From Magnolia sinica (Eukaryota > Streptophyta > Magnoliopsida > Magnoliales > Magnoliaceae): a stretch of DNA of 64,000 nucleotides. Within the stretch, counting starts at the first letter, position 1, and the number at the start of each line of letters is the position of its first letter. Shown in pieces: positions 1-11,979 of this stretch. The stretch spans positions 87,582,001-87,646,000 of the forward strand of contig NC_080573.1 in the NCBI RefSeq assembly GCF_029962835.1, written 5' to 3'. The position numbers and the translations under genes are program-made. The notes under the pieces are model-generated. The model did not search any database, was not told the DNA's origin, and saw nothing but the letters and a program-made list of their open reading frames with translations.

Positions 1-115
1 GATTTATAACTGACGTGGGTGCTATTTCACATGCAAAATGAGTCGTCTGTTTCGCTTTACAATCATATAAGAACTATGTTAAATATAGTATATTCTATGT
101 ATATGTTGAGATGTT

Positions 116-446
116 TGAATATGTATGGAATTTGGATTTGTGCCTAATATGATTATCTGTCGTGGATATATGCTTGTTATATATGCGACAACTCCTTAGC
201 GAAAGGACTTGCCCTAAATCACGTCACGGCCAACATACGTTATGTATGTTGAAGTGTGTAGTCAAAGTGTTTGTGGAAATGAATGAATGAACATGGAACT
301 TGGATTCATGCTTGCCATGACTATCCGTCATGGGTGCACGCGTGTTACATACGGGGTAACTCCCTAGTGAAAGGATTTGGCCTAATACTTGTGTGATCAA
401 CATACGTCATGTACGTTGACGTATGTAGTCTAAGTGTTTGTAAGAA
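116..446. repeat. Tandem duplication of about 165 bp inside the LTR
   Basis: Two diverged units (about 116-280 and 286-446) share the order: GGAA(T/C)TTGGATT, a CGTSRTGG-type word, an AACTCC(T/C)TAG word, then AACATACGT(T/C)ATGTA, then TGTAGTC(A/T)AAGTGTTTGT. Divergence of roughly 25-30% suggests an old duplication. Confidence 0.7.
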
Positions 447-999
447 TGTCTAAATGAGCTAGATGTTTTTTGGGAGTACTTTGTATGAGGGCTACGATGT
501 GAATCTCAGCTACCTTAATTATGTGTATGATTTCCTCCATGTACGTTATACTATGATAACTGTTTCATTATGGAATGAATGTGTGTTAACTCATGTTTAC
601 ATTGCTTTTCACTACATGCTCATATGATTGTAAGATTTGAATTATTCGTTCATTACTGCTTCACTTTTTCATATGATTACTTGATGAAAATAAATGTGTT
701 TGGGGCTATGGTATAGCCCAGGCAATCGGTAACAGATCCCGATTTGGTGGCTGATGTTGTTTCGCCACACGGGACGTGCCTGACAAATGCGAGCCGTACT
801 TTGGTTGTCGACAGTGGTTAGGCCACACGGAGTGTTTATTCATGTCAATCGATTCGATGTGCGCTCGTACTAGTCGAGCTCGTCAAGTAACCCGATTGGC
901 CCTATTGTATGTTCATCATGTTTGGACGCCACTGTTTGAATCTAGGGTACCAAACTTACCAGTGCAAATCCCGTTAACCATGGTACCTCGATCCGCTAA

Positions 1000-1282
1000 G
1001 ACTCATGAGCCGGGCATGGTGGTATGGGACATCGTGGTCGAGCTGTCGGCCTACGTTGGGATGACGAGCCTCCTTGTAGTGACCAGTGAGTAACCAAACT
1101 CGTGAGCCGATTATGGTGGTATGGGACACTATATTCGTGCTGTCGGCCTACATTGATTGGTGACGAGCCCTTTGTAGTGGCCTCGAGCATACCTTGATAC
1201 TGCATTGAGGTGACGAGCCTTAGGGTAGTAACAAGGTATGATAGGCATGCATTGATTGGTGACAAGCCCTTTGCAGCGACCT
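1000..1282. repeat. Three degenerate ~90-bp tandem units inside the LTR
   Basis: Units carry GAGCCG...ATGGTGGTATGGGACA, a CTGTCGGCCTAC word, and GACGAGCC(N)TTTGTAGTG. They begin near 1003, 1100 and 1187; the third lacks the first half. Short open frames crossing this block are by-products of the repetition. Confidence 0.65.
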
Positions 1283-2127
1283 AGAACCATATGATCATAT
1301 AAGATGGCCTAGGACTGACGACCCTAGAATGGATCACTGTGTGGAAATTGATATGAGGGAGGTACCTTAGCTTCCCAATCCTGCTGTATGAAAATGACTA
1401 ATAACAACTTGGTAATCATGTTCATGCACCGCATTGCATGTGCGTGGAAGTCGTTGGCACTGCGGGAGGTTGTCATGCGTAACGTAAGATGAAGACGCTG
1501 AGGGAGTAAGGCGAGGCCATGCATCATTCCTACATACATCCTTGCATTAACAAGAGTAATTAGGACATGTTTGATTGTATTGCTTTATCGTTACTGCTTG
1601 ACCGAATTGATAACATGTTAGCCTTTACTTTATTGTTCCACTGAGTTGATCACTCACTCCCACATTGCGGGACGGTATTGTACACACCAACCAGACTCTG
1701 TCTTAGATGCAGATGATGATGCGACCCACGAGGCAGAGCAGGAGTTTGAGGATGATGAGGAGGCGTTCTCCTTTATGCAGTTCTCAGGCGGGTTCATGTG
1801 AGCCGTGTCCTGAGCTATGGGGATTCAGGGTTATTGTTGTAGTGGTTTGATTCATTTTGATACTTGTAATTTGAGACAAACACTTGTAATTATGACCTGG
1901 CAGAGCATACATATCTTGGGTACTTATATTGATATATATGTTTCTTCAGTCTTCCGCTTGTATATTTTACCTATCCCTAAATTATGTATGCTGTTTTGGC
2001 TTAATTTACTTCATATTTTATGCACTAATACAGACAATATACATCCATCATTAAATATGTTGTATAAGTGATGTTTTGGAACTCGGGAGCTGAGTTATGC
2101 TCGACCCCCGAATTTCAGGGCGTGACA

Positions 2128-5100
2128 AGTACACTTCAATTGGCACTGCCCCTCTCCTAGCAGTACAGTCCAAGTGAGCGTAAGAAACCTCACTATCTGC
2201 CTGGTCAATAGTTTACCAATATCTATCCGACACGTCGATAGCGGACCCATTTACGAGCTGGTCAAACTCAGCCTAGTTATGCCCCCTAACCTCAGGCGGG
2301 TAAGGCCACACCCCCTCCCAACCGACCACGACACAGTGGGAGACGCGGCCTCCTGGTATTCTCGGGCGCTCATGTATCCACTTGGTCTCGACGTTGGGGA
2401 GTCCTCTGGTACCAAGAGGGTTTAGGAATTTTCACTTAGGGCCATCTATGGCAGCTCAATGCTAGAATAAATTTTCGATGTCCCGTCTGGCCATCCACGA
2501 TATGCTTGTGGAGGCTATGGCCCTGATGTCGCTAAGGTGTACAGTAATCATAATGCAAGATGCATGAGTCATACAATCCAATCATTCATCAATCCTACGC
2601 ATATCGTGCGCTCATGTGAGATAACCTTCGCCTATCAAGGAGTCTCGTAACAGCCTGCCCAATGACATATGCAATGGTCAACCATATCTCATAACAAAAT
2701 GCAAATGATACGTATGGGCATGTATCATAATGCTATGCTGTCACATACTCATAATCAGTATCAATAACTGACATCGACGATCAGCCTTGACGATGTGGAC
2801 ATTTAACCAACATTGCCCCCAAGGAATGACCAACATAGAGCCTAACATACGGTGGACCCATGACCTCATACAAGGACCTAATATACAACACCATGTGCCA
2901 CACTGAAGAGCTTAATACACATCATGATGGGCCTCTCTCATGGGCCTAATATTCATCACAACGGGCTCCATCGCCTGGCCCTCAAGTGCATCATAATGGG
3001 CCTCACCACATAGACCTCATATTCATCATACTAGGCCTTAAACAGGGGCTGAATACACATCACAATGGGCCTCAAATATGGGCCGCAAATATATCACATT
3101 AGGCCTCAACACGGGCCGCTTATACATCACACAGGCCGAATACACATCAAAATGAGCCTCAACTACAGGCCGTATATACATCACATGGGTCTCGACAATC
3201 GGCCTCAGCAATCGAAATCGACCCCGAAAATCAGAATCGGCCTCGACAATCAAAATCAGCCTTGACAATTAGAATCGGTCTATACAATCGGCCTTAACAA
3301 TGAGAATCGGCCTTGGCAGGGTCCATAAATGGACGGTCGATGATGGATCAAACAATTTCAATGGGGCCCAATAATTTGCGTTAACCTACTAGAGAATGAT
3401 GAGAATAGACCTAACCAAGCATAAGGGAAGGTCACAATGTGGACATTTAACCATCACTGCCCATTAATGTGGACATTCAACCAACATTGCTCCCAAGGAG
3501 TGGCCCACATAGGGCCAAACGTATAATGGGCCCACGGTCTCACACAAGGACCTAATGTACATCACACTGGGCCTTATCGAATGGGCTGCAACACATCATA
3601 TCGGGCCACATCCTACGGTCCTCGAATGCGTCACAATGGGTTGCACCACCTGAGCTACACCAATGGGCCTTATATACATCACAATGGGCCTCATCACATG
3701 GGCCATAAATACATCACATCGGCCTCATACATCCCCAAAAGAATCATATAGAAGGATCATTTGAACCATACCCCAAGTGACAGTGGAGATAATAATTTTC
3801 ACTGTTTAAACAATTCACAGGGCCCACTATAAAGTTTATTTTCTAACCAATCTAATCATGAGGTCATAAAGACCTGAATTAAGAGGGAAGACAATTCCCC
3901 ATTGATCCAGAACTTCCGTGACCCAAATGGATTTCAATGATAGACGTTCAATTCTCCACTATTTCTGTGGTGTGGTCCACTGATCAATGGATGATCACAT
4001 CACGGTGTGGGCAACTGTAATGTATTTGAGATCCAACCAATGCATAAGTTAATATAGTGATAGATGAAGTGGAAACAAATTTCAGCTTAATAGGAAACTA
4101 CTGTGGCCCTTAGAAATTTTGAACGGTGGATGTCGCTGTCCACATTGATGGTGGGTCCACCTAATCCTAGATCTATCTTATTTTTAGTCTAAAAAATGAG
4201 CTTTTAAAATGGTTGGATGGTTTGGATGCAACACATGCATCATGGTGGGACTGCATAAGGTAGCCCACGTCCCTAAGAATGGATGAACAGCAGGTATATA
4301 ACACATTATGGTGGGCCTCTCAAGTCGGCCCTATGGTGGACGCTCAATCACCACTATATATAGTATGGTCCACTTGGGATTTGGGCCTACCTCTCGATGG
4401 GGCCCACGACCTTGCATTAACTGGAAATGGATGGCTGGGCAGCGTGAATATACAACACATACACCATCTTGGGCCTCACAATACAGTCCATTGTGGGACA
4501 CCCCAAGTGAATAATCTAATCTGTTCACTTCCTTGGCCACCTCGAATGAGGTCAAATAGACTCTGACTAGGACTGATTTGGATGACAAGGGACTCCAAAG
4601 GGGGCCCTAGAGTGTTTCAACAGATGGGCATTAATACCCATAGTACGGCCCACTCGAGATTCATATTTGCCTCAAAATTTGGCACATGGCCTAAAATTTT
4701 AAGGAGGAGATGGTGGATGGTGTGGATTAAACAAATTCATCATGATGGGGTCCACGTGTGGTGGCAGTCCAGTAAAGCTCCCACCCACGCTGTCACTGGA
4801 CAATAACGTCCAGGGACTTACTTTTTTTTCTTCTTCTCTTTCTTTCTTTATTTTTATTTTATTCTACTATGTGGGGCCCAATAGTGGATAATCCATTCCA
4901 TCTATTATATCGACCAGCTCTCTATGGGTCAAAGGAATCTAATGATGGATAGGTCCACCACTTATACACATAATAGTAGGTATTAGAAAGTTCCAACAGT
5001 GGGACTTTGTTTCCCTTGGTGCGGTCCACTATGACTAAGATTTGTCTCATTTTTCGACTTATAGCCTAAAACTACATGGGGAAGGTGGTGGACTGCATGG

Positions 5101-7028
5101 ATTAAATAAATACATCAAGGCGGGTCCATGGTTGGGATGCCCCCACCCCACGTCCGCATGGTTGACGTGAGGGGGTGCTTCTAGTACCACCATCGGTTTT
5201 GGTGTGGTCCACTTGACGGTTGGATCGAGTAGATTTTCAGACTCCACGACTAAAATGTGCCAGAAAATGGACGTATGGTGTGGATCTAAGAAATACATCA
5301 ATATGGGTCCCATGAGTGAAAACTCACTCCAAACCTCCCATGCAAAAAGTAAGAAATGACGTGGTAACCCAACCCCTTAGCATTTGTGGTATGGCCCACC
5401 TGGGATTCGTATTAGCTTCATTTTTTAGCTCAATGGCTAAAATGAGCTGGGGAATGGGATGGACGGTGTGAATTAGATCCATACATCAAGGTGGGGCCTC
5501 CATGAGCGACCCTCTCCAAAGCTTCTTGAATCAAGCTAATTTTTTGCTTTCAGTTACGTCCAGCATCCTTAGACGCTAGACGGTTTGGCTGCACACGTAT
5601 TTAAGGTGGGCCCTACTCAAGTGGGCCACCAAATGGCTGGATGGTGTGGATGAGACACATCAAGGTGGGACCCATCCCATAGAACTTGCTTACGAACCAC
5701 CATCCGTTTTACCGTCCAATAAAACGGACGGACAACTGAGATGTAAAATACATACCTCAAGGTGGGTCCCATCCCACACGTGCAGCACATGTGGGGTGGG
5801 CCCCACACGTGCCAAATGAAAGGACGGTTTGAATATAGCACATACCTCAAGATGGGGCCACCGAACTTGCTACGTCAGCACATCAGCTGGGTGCTGCTAG
5901 ACGATGTAGATGCAGAACACATGCATCAACGTGTGCCATGTCCAGGGATGGACGGCTGAGATGAAAAACATACATCAGGTGGGTCCACTCGTGTGGGACC
6001 CACCAGCCAGCATCAAGATGATATTTGTGGGTTCCCTTCTAACAGGGCCTGCCCAAAACCGGCAGCAATGAGCTGCTGGATGGTCAGCAGTGTGGGCCTT
6101 GCTTGATGAATGACTTGGACAAAATACATATTCATAGTGGGACCCACACAGGTGGTCCACACAGCTAGGAATTAAGCCAATTTTTGTGTTTTCCCTTACG
6201 TCCGGGCCTGTCCAAAATGGCCAGCAGTGTGGGCCTTAGTTGGACAGGGGGGAACATCCCACTAGATGGACGGTTTGGATGTATCATACATTAAGGTGGA
6301 TCCCATCATGTGCGATCCTACAAATCAACAATCAAGATGGGCCACACATCATAACAACAAAAGAATGGAGAGATCTACTCTATAGATGCACCCACCTTAA
6401 GATCTTGAACTCCTCCTTCCTCCAATGAGTCTTAGAGCTCCAAGGAGTTGATTTAACGATCGAGATGGGGTTTGGTGGACTGGATTAGTAGGAAGAATGG
6501 GTGGAAGATGGCTGGATTTTGGGTGGCTTAGACGTCCCAAGATTGTAATAATGGAGGAAAAGTGAAGAAGAAAGAGGGAGGGAGGGAGAGAGAGATGATG
6601 GTTTCTAGGCAATTAATGAGTTTGACTTATGGGGAAAAGGGAAGGGGTGGTTGCTTGTAAGGAGTTATGGCTAGGGGTAGGGTAGGGTGATGTCACCCCT
6701 AGGGTGACATCATAGTAATTATGGTTTTCTAGGGAAATACAACAACAGGGATAGGTGGGTCCCGCGATCAAACGATCAATGGCCGGGATGATGCACGGGC
6801 CGGATCTCATAATCTGAGCGTCGCATTGACGCACGAGATGTGGCGTCGGAACCGCGGCGACAACACAGTCGAAATGACACAGGTCTCGGGTTGAGTCAGC
6901 TCGGGTTTACAGGATGTGACTCAAGAGCGTGCGCAAATGCTATCTACGCGTCGCGAATCGTCGGAATTCGACAGGGAGGACCGCGGGATCCTACAGAATG
7001 GAATGGTCACTAGGATACGGGCCTGACA
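2128..7028. mobile_element. Long LTR-like repeat, copy A (5' end cut off)
   Basis: One of four copies in this window of a non-coding repeat that begins TGTCACGCCCC and ends GGGC(C/G)TGACA. Copy A lacks the first ~1.1 kb present in copy D because the left-hand LTR is inserted at 2127/2128. Ordered blocks shared with B, C and D are: a CGACCACGACACAGTGGGAG block near 2325, a 'gctcatgt...cctatcaggg' block near 2620, arrays of TGGGCCTC/ACATCAC words (2900-3720), foldback-like segments with CCGTCCA words, and a GC-rich terminal block (6810-7028). No coding sequence is visible. It interrupts the minus-strand copia element on its right. Reading it as a solo LTR is an inference from TG...CA ends and lack of ORFs. 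Confidence 0.65.
2900..3720. repeat. Degenerate TGGGCCTC...ACATCAC tandem array in copy A
   Basis: Words such as ATACATCACAATGGGCCTC recur about every 30-40 bp. Around 3180-3310 the array changes to AATCGGCCTCGACAATC-type words, the same vocabulary that is strongly amplified in copy D. The open frames here on both strands encode only the translated repeat and are not genes. Confidence 0.7.
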
Positions 7029-7125
7029 GTTTGCCTTTTAGATAATCACCTCACACAACCTTCTCCTTTTTTCTGATCTTAGGGAGACCTTTCACCAAGT
7101 TTCTTGAGCTTAACTTCGCCAAATT

Positions 7126-7716
7126 TCAATAGTGGATATGCCCAAGTCTTTGGTGGCACAACTTGGATTCATTGTTTAAGGCCATTTGACATTTTGTGGA
7201 TGGGACACTTTCTCCACTGCTTTCAATTACATAGCGGTTGTCACTTGTGCAAAGACCTTTCATAACAAGTTTTCCTATGTGATTTGAGATCTCGCACATA
7301 TTTTTGGAGAAGGTTATAGAATGCTTTTTGTCATAGATTTGGGAAATGCATAGGAGATTGTGTTTCAGTCCCTTTACGTAAAGAACATCCATAATCTTGG
7401 GCAAGCCAGGCCCAACTATTGTCCCTCGTCCAACAATCTTAGCCGAGCTCCCGTCACAAAAAGTGACTGACCTACCATCAAATTCTGAATACTCACAAAA
7501 ATGGGTCCAATCACCTATCATATGTCTGGAGCATCCACTATCAAGATACCACTTCGAACTATTGCCTGCCTTAAGTGCATTGTGAAATACAAGGCAGTTG
7601 TTCTTGTTCTTTACAACCCATATGGTGATAGTTTTCTTGGGAGATGTCACTTTATCTTCATTTTGGACTTGCTTAGATTTTTTAGATATTAGTGTCAAAT
7701 TTCCAAGTTTCATCAA
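7126..7716 (-). pseudogene. Copia retropepsin and pre-integrase fragment
   Basis: A 196-residue open stretch. The aspartic protease active site is DSGC within WYLDSGCSRHM (about residues 57-67), followed by VTFCDGSSAKIVGRG (flap region), VLYVKGLKHNLLCISQ and the pre-integrase motif CHQRLGH near the C-terminus. In the intact family the protease cleaves the Gag-Pol polyprotein in the virus-like particle. Here the frame is bounded by stops upstream (a gag fragment at 7721-7918 with GHYKSEC is next) and downstream (NLAKLSSRNLV is still recognisable beyond the stop). This is a remnant, not a functional gene. Confidence 0.85.
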
Positions 7717-8207
7717 TTCCCTAGTTCAACAACTCCACCATCCTTTCAGTTATTTTGGGTGGAGTGGGGTATTTTCTACCTTCATTTGGTACACGTTTTG
7801 AAGGACTCTTGGTTTTTTGGACTACTCTTCCTGCTGGTTTAGATTTTTCTATATAGTTCATTCTGAAAGAGAAGTGAGACTTACTAGATACAAGACACTC
7901 AGACTTGTAGTGTCCCAAGTCTCCACAGGAGTGACAGATTGGAGTGATTTTTGTGTTGCTTTCAGATGAACAATCTTCCTAATTACAGGTGGTGCAGAGG
8001 CCGAGCTTGGCTTTCTAGTTCATAGTCCAATCCACTTTTGTATTTATGTCTTCTTCCCATCCCTAGCAGTTTATCCAGTTTTTCACTGCTTTGTGAAAAT
8101 TTGTAATTAAGTTCAATAGACCGATTAGACTTTTCTAAATCAAATCTCAGTGTGTGATTTTCATTTTTAAGTTTTTCAATTTTTGATTCTAAAAGTTTGA
8201 TTTGTTT

Positions 8208-8537
8208 CTATAGTTTTTGATTTTTTGATTCAAGGGATACAGAAGTTCTTTCAAGCTTGTCATTTTCAATATGATATTTCTGAATATCATTTATCATTTG
8301 TGTGTTTATTTCTAATGTTTTATTTAGATCCTTTTGCAATTGTTTATTTCTATTTTCAAAAATGCCAAGTTTTTTAAGTATACTAGTGCTATGTATGTAG
8401 AGTTGATCATAAGCATCATATATACTTTCTTTTTCTTTTTCTTCTTTTTCCTCATTAATTTGATATTCAATTATTTCTTCAGTATCAGTATCTTCCATTT
8501 TTGTTAAGATCTCCCTCAAGGTTGTTAAACCCTTCAA
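8208..8537 (-). pseudogene. Copia gag C-terminal fragment, coiled-coil rich
   Basis: A 109-residue open stretch with many Glu, Lys, Asn and Leu residues and heptad-like spacing (NKQLQKDLNKTLEIN). Such long coiled segments sit between the UBN2 and zinc-knuckle parts of gag in SIRE-like copia elements. The methionine chosen by the open frame is unlikely to be a real start, because gag should begin upstream. It continues past the stop at 8208 in degraded form towards the knuckle near 7930. Confidence 0.65.
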
Positions 8538-8544
8538 GAGGAAC

Positions 8545-8560
8545 CCGCTCTGATACCAAT
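8545..8560 (-). other. Primer binding site (tRNA-Met type)
   Basis: On the minus strand the bases directly after the LTR end read attggtatcagagcg, matching the plant copia consensus TGGTATCAGAGC complementary to initiator tRNA-Met. This fixes the LTR boundary at 8561 and the direction of the element. Confidence 0.85.
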
Positions 8561-8766
8561 TGAAATTATGGTTTACATCGCTGATACTGAAGAGTGAATA
8601 TGAAGCAATGTCTTAGAGGGGGGGTGAATAAGACTTCTTCTATTATTTTGCTTATTCGAAAGTTTGATTGCCTAACTTAAACAATCATTCAATTTAAAGC
8701 AAGTAAGGCAACATAATTCTAACGGCTTCGAAGCCAATTAGAGGATCTAATTACAAAGGCTATTGA

Positions 8767-8768
<2 letters not shown>

Positions 8769-8836
<68 letters not shown>
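8769..8836. repeat. (AT)n microsatellite
   Basis: About 34 uninterrupted AT dinucleotides inside the copia LTR. Expected to be length-variable. Confidence 0.95.
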
Positions 8837-8839
<3 letters not shown>

Positions 8840-9889
8840 CTAGTCTTGTGTAAATTCAAGAAGAAAATTTTTAACTAATGAATAGCATTCATCCAATCAT
8901 GTATACAATATTAAACTTTCAAGCTTATATAAGCATGATTAAACAGATACGCAAATAATCATTCCAAACACAAGCATTTATAGTGGTTCGGCTACATGCC
9001 TACTACACTCCCGGCATCCACACTCAATCCCAGAGTGCACTGGATTTCACTATCAATGGTTTTAAACATGTTCACCAATAACATTTATAGTCCTACACTA
9101 AGGACACAATTTATGCTCTCCGCAAGAGCAAAGGTCCTACACCTAGAACCCAAGTTTAGGCATACCGGCCACGGTCCCAGACAAGGCAGCTATAGTTAAG
9201 CCCACCGGCCGAGGTCCCACACAAGGCACCTAACATTTAGGCCCACCAGCCAAGGTCCCACACAAGGCACTTAATCGAGTTTGTTGATAACAAACTCTTA
9301 GCATCAATCTTACATGAGGAAGGAGACTAAATTTTGGACTCTTAACTATGACACTTATTGGATTGAGTTCACTTTTGTAGCTTGTCTTGGGATGCTTGAT
9401 CTTTGCACTTCTATGCTTGAATCAGCTTCCCAATGCTCTCCCGATCGCGTAGCTTAGATTTGCTGTTGGCTCGGCTTCATGATCAAGAACCTTTCATAAA
9501 GATGTATCTAAAAGGTGACCAAGGTTATGGGAGTTGGTTGAATCTCTTATCTAGGATAATGAGTAGATTTCCTAAGAGATTTAACCTATGGACGCTCTAG
9601 AGTATCAAAGAACTAAGAATATTCCTATTGTCTCGGTCTTTGTACTCTAGAGAATGCACGAGTTCATGTTCTTCATTAATTAGGAGCTTTGAATGCTCAT
9701 AAGAGTGAAGGATCACAATGAAGAGAACATGAACTCGTATGGATAGAGTCTAGGTAGGTTATGATAACCTTGGGATACACTAGAGACTCTATGGTGCCTA
9801 TTTCCACTAATTTTGTATGTTCCCATAAGCCATTTTTATAGATAAAAGCTTCCAATGGATAGAAAACGGCTAGTTTACAGTGCTACCAA

Positions 9890-10165
9890 AGTGACCTTTG
9901 GTACCACCAAAGTTTCTTCAGTAGTATCGAATTATCAGTCAGTAGTACCGAATTAAATTCCTCAAGTTGCTATTCAAAATATGTCCATTTTGGTGGCACC
10001 GAACATTATTCGTCGGTGGCAGTTGGTGTCACCAAATTATCTAGTCGGTGATACCGAATTATAGTCATGAGGTTGCTGGACAGTTTTGAGTACCTTCGGT
10101 AACACCAAATGTATCTTCAGTGATACCGAAGGTGACTTTTGGTGACACCTTCTTCCTACCGAAGG
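9890..10165. repeat. U3 minisatellite of GGTACCACCGAA-like words
   Basis: About nine degenerate copies of a 10-14 bp word of the form GGTRNCACCRAA (or CAGTRNTACCGAA) spaced 15-35 bp apart within the LTR. Their position upstream in the LTR (minus-strand reading) places them in U3, where promoter or enhancer elements usually sit. Confidence 0.6.
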
Positions 10166-10478
10166 TGGATAAATTTTCCTATTTTTTTCCTTTTAATCAT
10201 TCAACAACTTGAGACTTGCTTAAGCTAAAACTATAGGATATAAAGTATGGGCTTGGGATTGGCTTATAATAGATGACCTAGTTGGGTTTTCCTATTTGGG
10301 TTGGGATCATCTATTTACAAGGTTTAAGATTGCAGAAGCAATTCTTCATCTTCAATGTAGCTTTTCCTGCTTTTGATCCAGTTGTGTTGCTAGTCTTCAC
10401 TTGCCAAGAACTCATCCGATTAGAAGACATAACTAGTCACGTGATTGACAAACATGGGTGAAAATAAGTGCACTAACA

Positions 10479-10554
10479 ATCTGCTCCTATTTTCCTCACG
10501 TGTTCGAACACCATGAATGTTGATCATCATTTAAATTGATTTTAATAGTTAATA
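10479..10554. other. 76-bp spacer between two head-to-head copia LTRs
   Basis: The gap between the LTR start at 10478 (minus) and the LTR start at 10555 (plus). AT-rich, no recognised gene. It may be host flank containing target-site sequence of one or both insertions. Confidence 0.55.
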
Positions 10555-11251
10555 TGTTAGTGCTAGAGTTTAAGTGGTAATCAATTGGAAACCTATCAAA
10601 TGTTGATAGATGTCTTAAATCTGTAAATTCAATAGTCTGTCGACGACAAGTTCGATGCCATCGAAGTCGGCTCAATGCCATTGAGAATATTTGGAATAAA
10701 TCGAATTAGTTGCTGGACACTTTATGTGTCATTTTTCGATGCCATGAAGGTCGTTCGATGTCATTGAAGGCCTAGTCAATGTCATTGGTAAAATATGGAT
10801 TTTCATGTTTGGTCGCTGAAACGTTTTGGTATTAGTTCGATGCCATCGACAGTTTAGTTGATGCCATCGAAGTCCCATCAAAGGTGCTATCGAATGTATG
10901 CACAGATTTACGCAGAGTTACGTGTTTATGGGATTTGTTTGCGATTTTGATTGGGATTCTCCTAGATGATATACAAGGGAGTGTAATCGGGATTGTGAGG
11001 TATCTTAAGCTTTCTAATTTTTTCTTAAGGTTTGAAAGGACTTGTAAGGGAGATTTGAGGCTTGTTCAAATCAGGTATTCTCTATCTCTTGTAATTTCTG
11101 CTTTCATAGTGTTTACTGTCTCTTTGTGCTATAGTTTTTTTCCCGTAAGGGTTTTTCCATGTTAAATTCAGTGTGTTTGCATTGTGTTTGCTTGGTGCGA
11201 TTAGATTACTTCGCTTAGTTCATCTTTGTATGGTTTCGCGATCCCCCAACA
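10555..11251 (+). mobile_element. 5' LTR of the plus-strand copia element
   Basis: Starts TGTTAGTGCTAG and ends CCCCAACA just before a tRNA-Met-type primer site at 11252. Length is 697 bp, typical of a copia LTR. The U3 part contains degenerate palindromic words of the form TCGATGCCATCGA. Its sequence is unlike the minus-strand LTR next to it apart from the first bases, so it is a different family. Confidence 0.75.
10640..10895. repeat. Palindromic TCGATGCCATCGAA-word cluster in U3
   Basis: At least seven degenerate copies of a 13-14 bp near-palindrome (TCGATGCCATCGA, CAATGCCATTGAG, TCGATGTCATTGA and similar). A related cluster (TCGATTCCATCGAA) lies at about 23420-23830 in an unrelated insertion. 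Confidence 0.7.
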
Positions 11252-11268
11252 AGTGGTATCATAGATAA
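11252..11268 (+). other. Primer binding site (tRNA-Met type)
   Basis: AGTGGTATCATAGATAA follows the LTR end directly and keeps the TGGTATCA core of the copia primer site; the consensus GAGC that follows is changed to TAGA. Confidence 0.8.
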
Positions 11269-11472
11269 CGTTAGGGCATAGGCTTGAATTTAAAAGTGAG
11301 TATCAATGGCTGTTAATCCTAAGTTCAATGTTGACAAGTACTTTAGGAAAAATAATTTTAAATTATGGAATGTCAAGATGATTGGCCTATTAGTTCAACA
11401 AGGATTAGATGAAGTCCTTGAGAAGCGACCTGAAACTATGGAGATGATGAATGGAACAAACTAGATAAGAAA

Positions 11473-11868
11473 GTGAAAACCTCTATCCAATTGTGCTTAA
11501 CATATGAGGTTCTCTATAATGTCATGAGGGAGAAAACCTCAACGGGTTTGTGGGTGAAGTTAAAGGATATATATGCAAAGAAGTCCCTTGAAAATTGCTT
11601 ACACTTGAAGTTGCAATTATTCAACTTTAAGATGGCAAAGGGAGGAGATGTTGACACCCACGTCAACAATTTTAACAAGATGATATGCAAATCGCTAGAT
11701 ATGGAGGAAGTGGTTAAGGATGAAGATCAGGAATGTATCCTATTGAATTCACTCACGACTTCATATGAGTCTTTTAAAGACACGTTGTGCACCGGTAACA
11801 CGTCCCTTAGTGTCGACGCCATTATCTCTGCCCTTCAGGGAAAGGCGATGATAAAAAAAAAATGGTAG
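11473..11868 (+). pseudogene. Copia gag, UBN2 domain
   Basis: A 131-residue open stretch in the gag gene. It shows the family pattern LWVKLKDIYAKKSLENCLHLKLQLFNFKM, DVDTHVNNFNKMI, DEDQECILLNSLTTSYESFKDTL and a C-terminal LQGK segment. The true gag start is 11306; a stop near 11461 separates the N-terminal piece. In intact elements this domain forms the particle shell. The zinc knuckle follows in another frame near 11970. Confidence 0.8.
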
Positions 11869-11979
11869 CATTGGGACTTCTACTGATGCATTGTTTACGA
11901 GGGGTCAAAATTCTTAGCGGGACACAAGATCTTCTTGATTGAGATCTAAATCCAGAGGTAAGGGTAAAGGAAAGTTAAA

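Larger units (their letters stand above)
1..2127. mobile_element. Ty3/gypsy-type LTR, 3' portion
   Basis: Non-coding, internally repetitive sequence that ends abruptly in GGGCGTGACA at 2118-2127, the terminal motif of many plant gypsy LTRs. The following bases (AGTAC at 2128-2132) resume the middle of another repeat: copies C and D keep the same CTAGTACACT-like context without this element. The boundary is therefore an insertion end with a likely 5-bp AGTAC target duplication whose partner lies left of the window. No protein domain is visible. Orientation is uncertain because LTR ends of this kind are inverted copies of each other. The start of the LTR is outside the window. Confidence 0.65.
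7029..8558 (-). pseudogene. Ty1/copia gag-pol remnant (minus strand)
   Basis: Read from 8558 leftwards: a tRNA-Met-type primer binding site, then directly a coiled, lysine/glutamate-rich gag C-terminal region (8208-8537), a CCHC knuckle remnant near 7918, a retropepsin with WYLDSGCSRHMIGD, and the start of the pre-integrase region (HQRLGH). The usual gag N-terminal and UBN2 domains are missing between primer site and coiled region, so an internal deletion is likely. Several stops and frame changes separate the parts. It ends at 7029 where copy A begins, so integrase and RT are lost or lie left of copy A. It belongs with the LTR at 8561-10478. Confidence 0.85.
8561..10478 (-). mobile_element. 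5' LTR of the minus-strand copia element
   Basis: On the minus strand it starts TGTTAGTGCAC at 10478 and ends ...AATTTCA at 8561, immediately before the primer binding site. The motif TATTCACCCCCCCTCTAAG (minus strand, about 8610-8630), typical of the R/U5 part of SIRE-like LTRs, is present. It contains a long AT microsatellite and a minisatellite of GGTACCACCGAA-like words. Length is about 1.9 kb including the microsatellite. The right flank starts with ATCTG; the matching target duplication is not in the window. Confidence 0.8.

Noticed and set aside
776..1265. Open frames on both strands in the leftmost LTR
   Set aside because: They overlap the ~90-bp tandem units and show no domain; LTR sequence.
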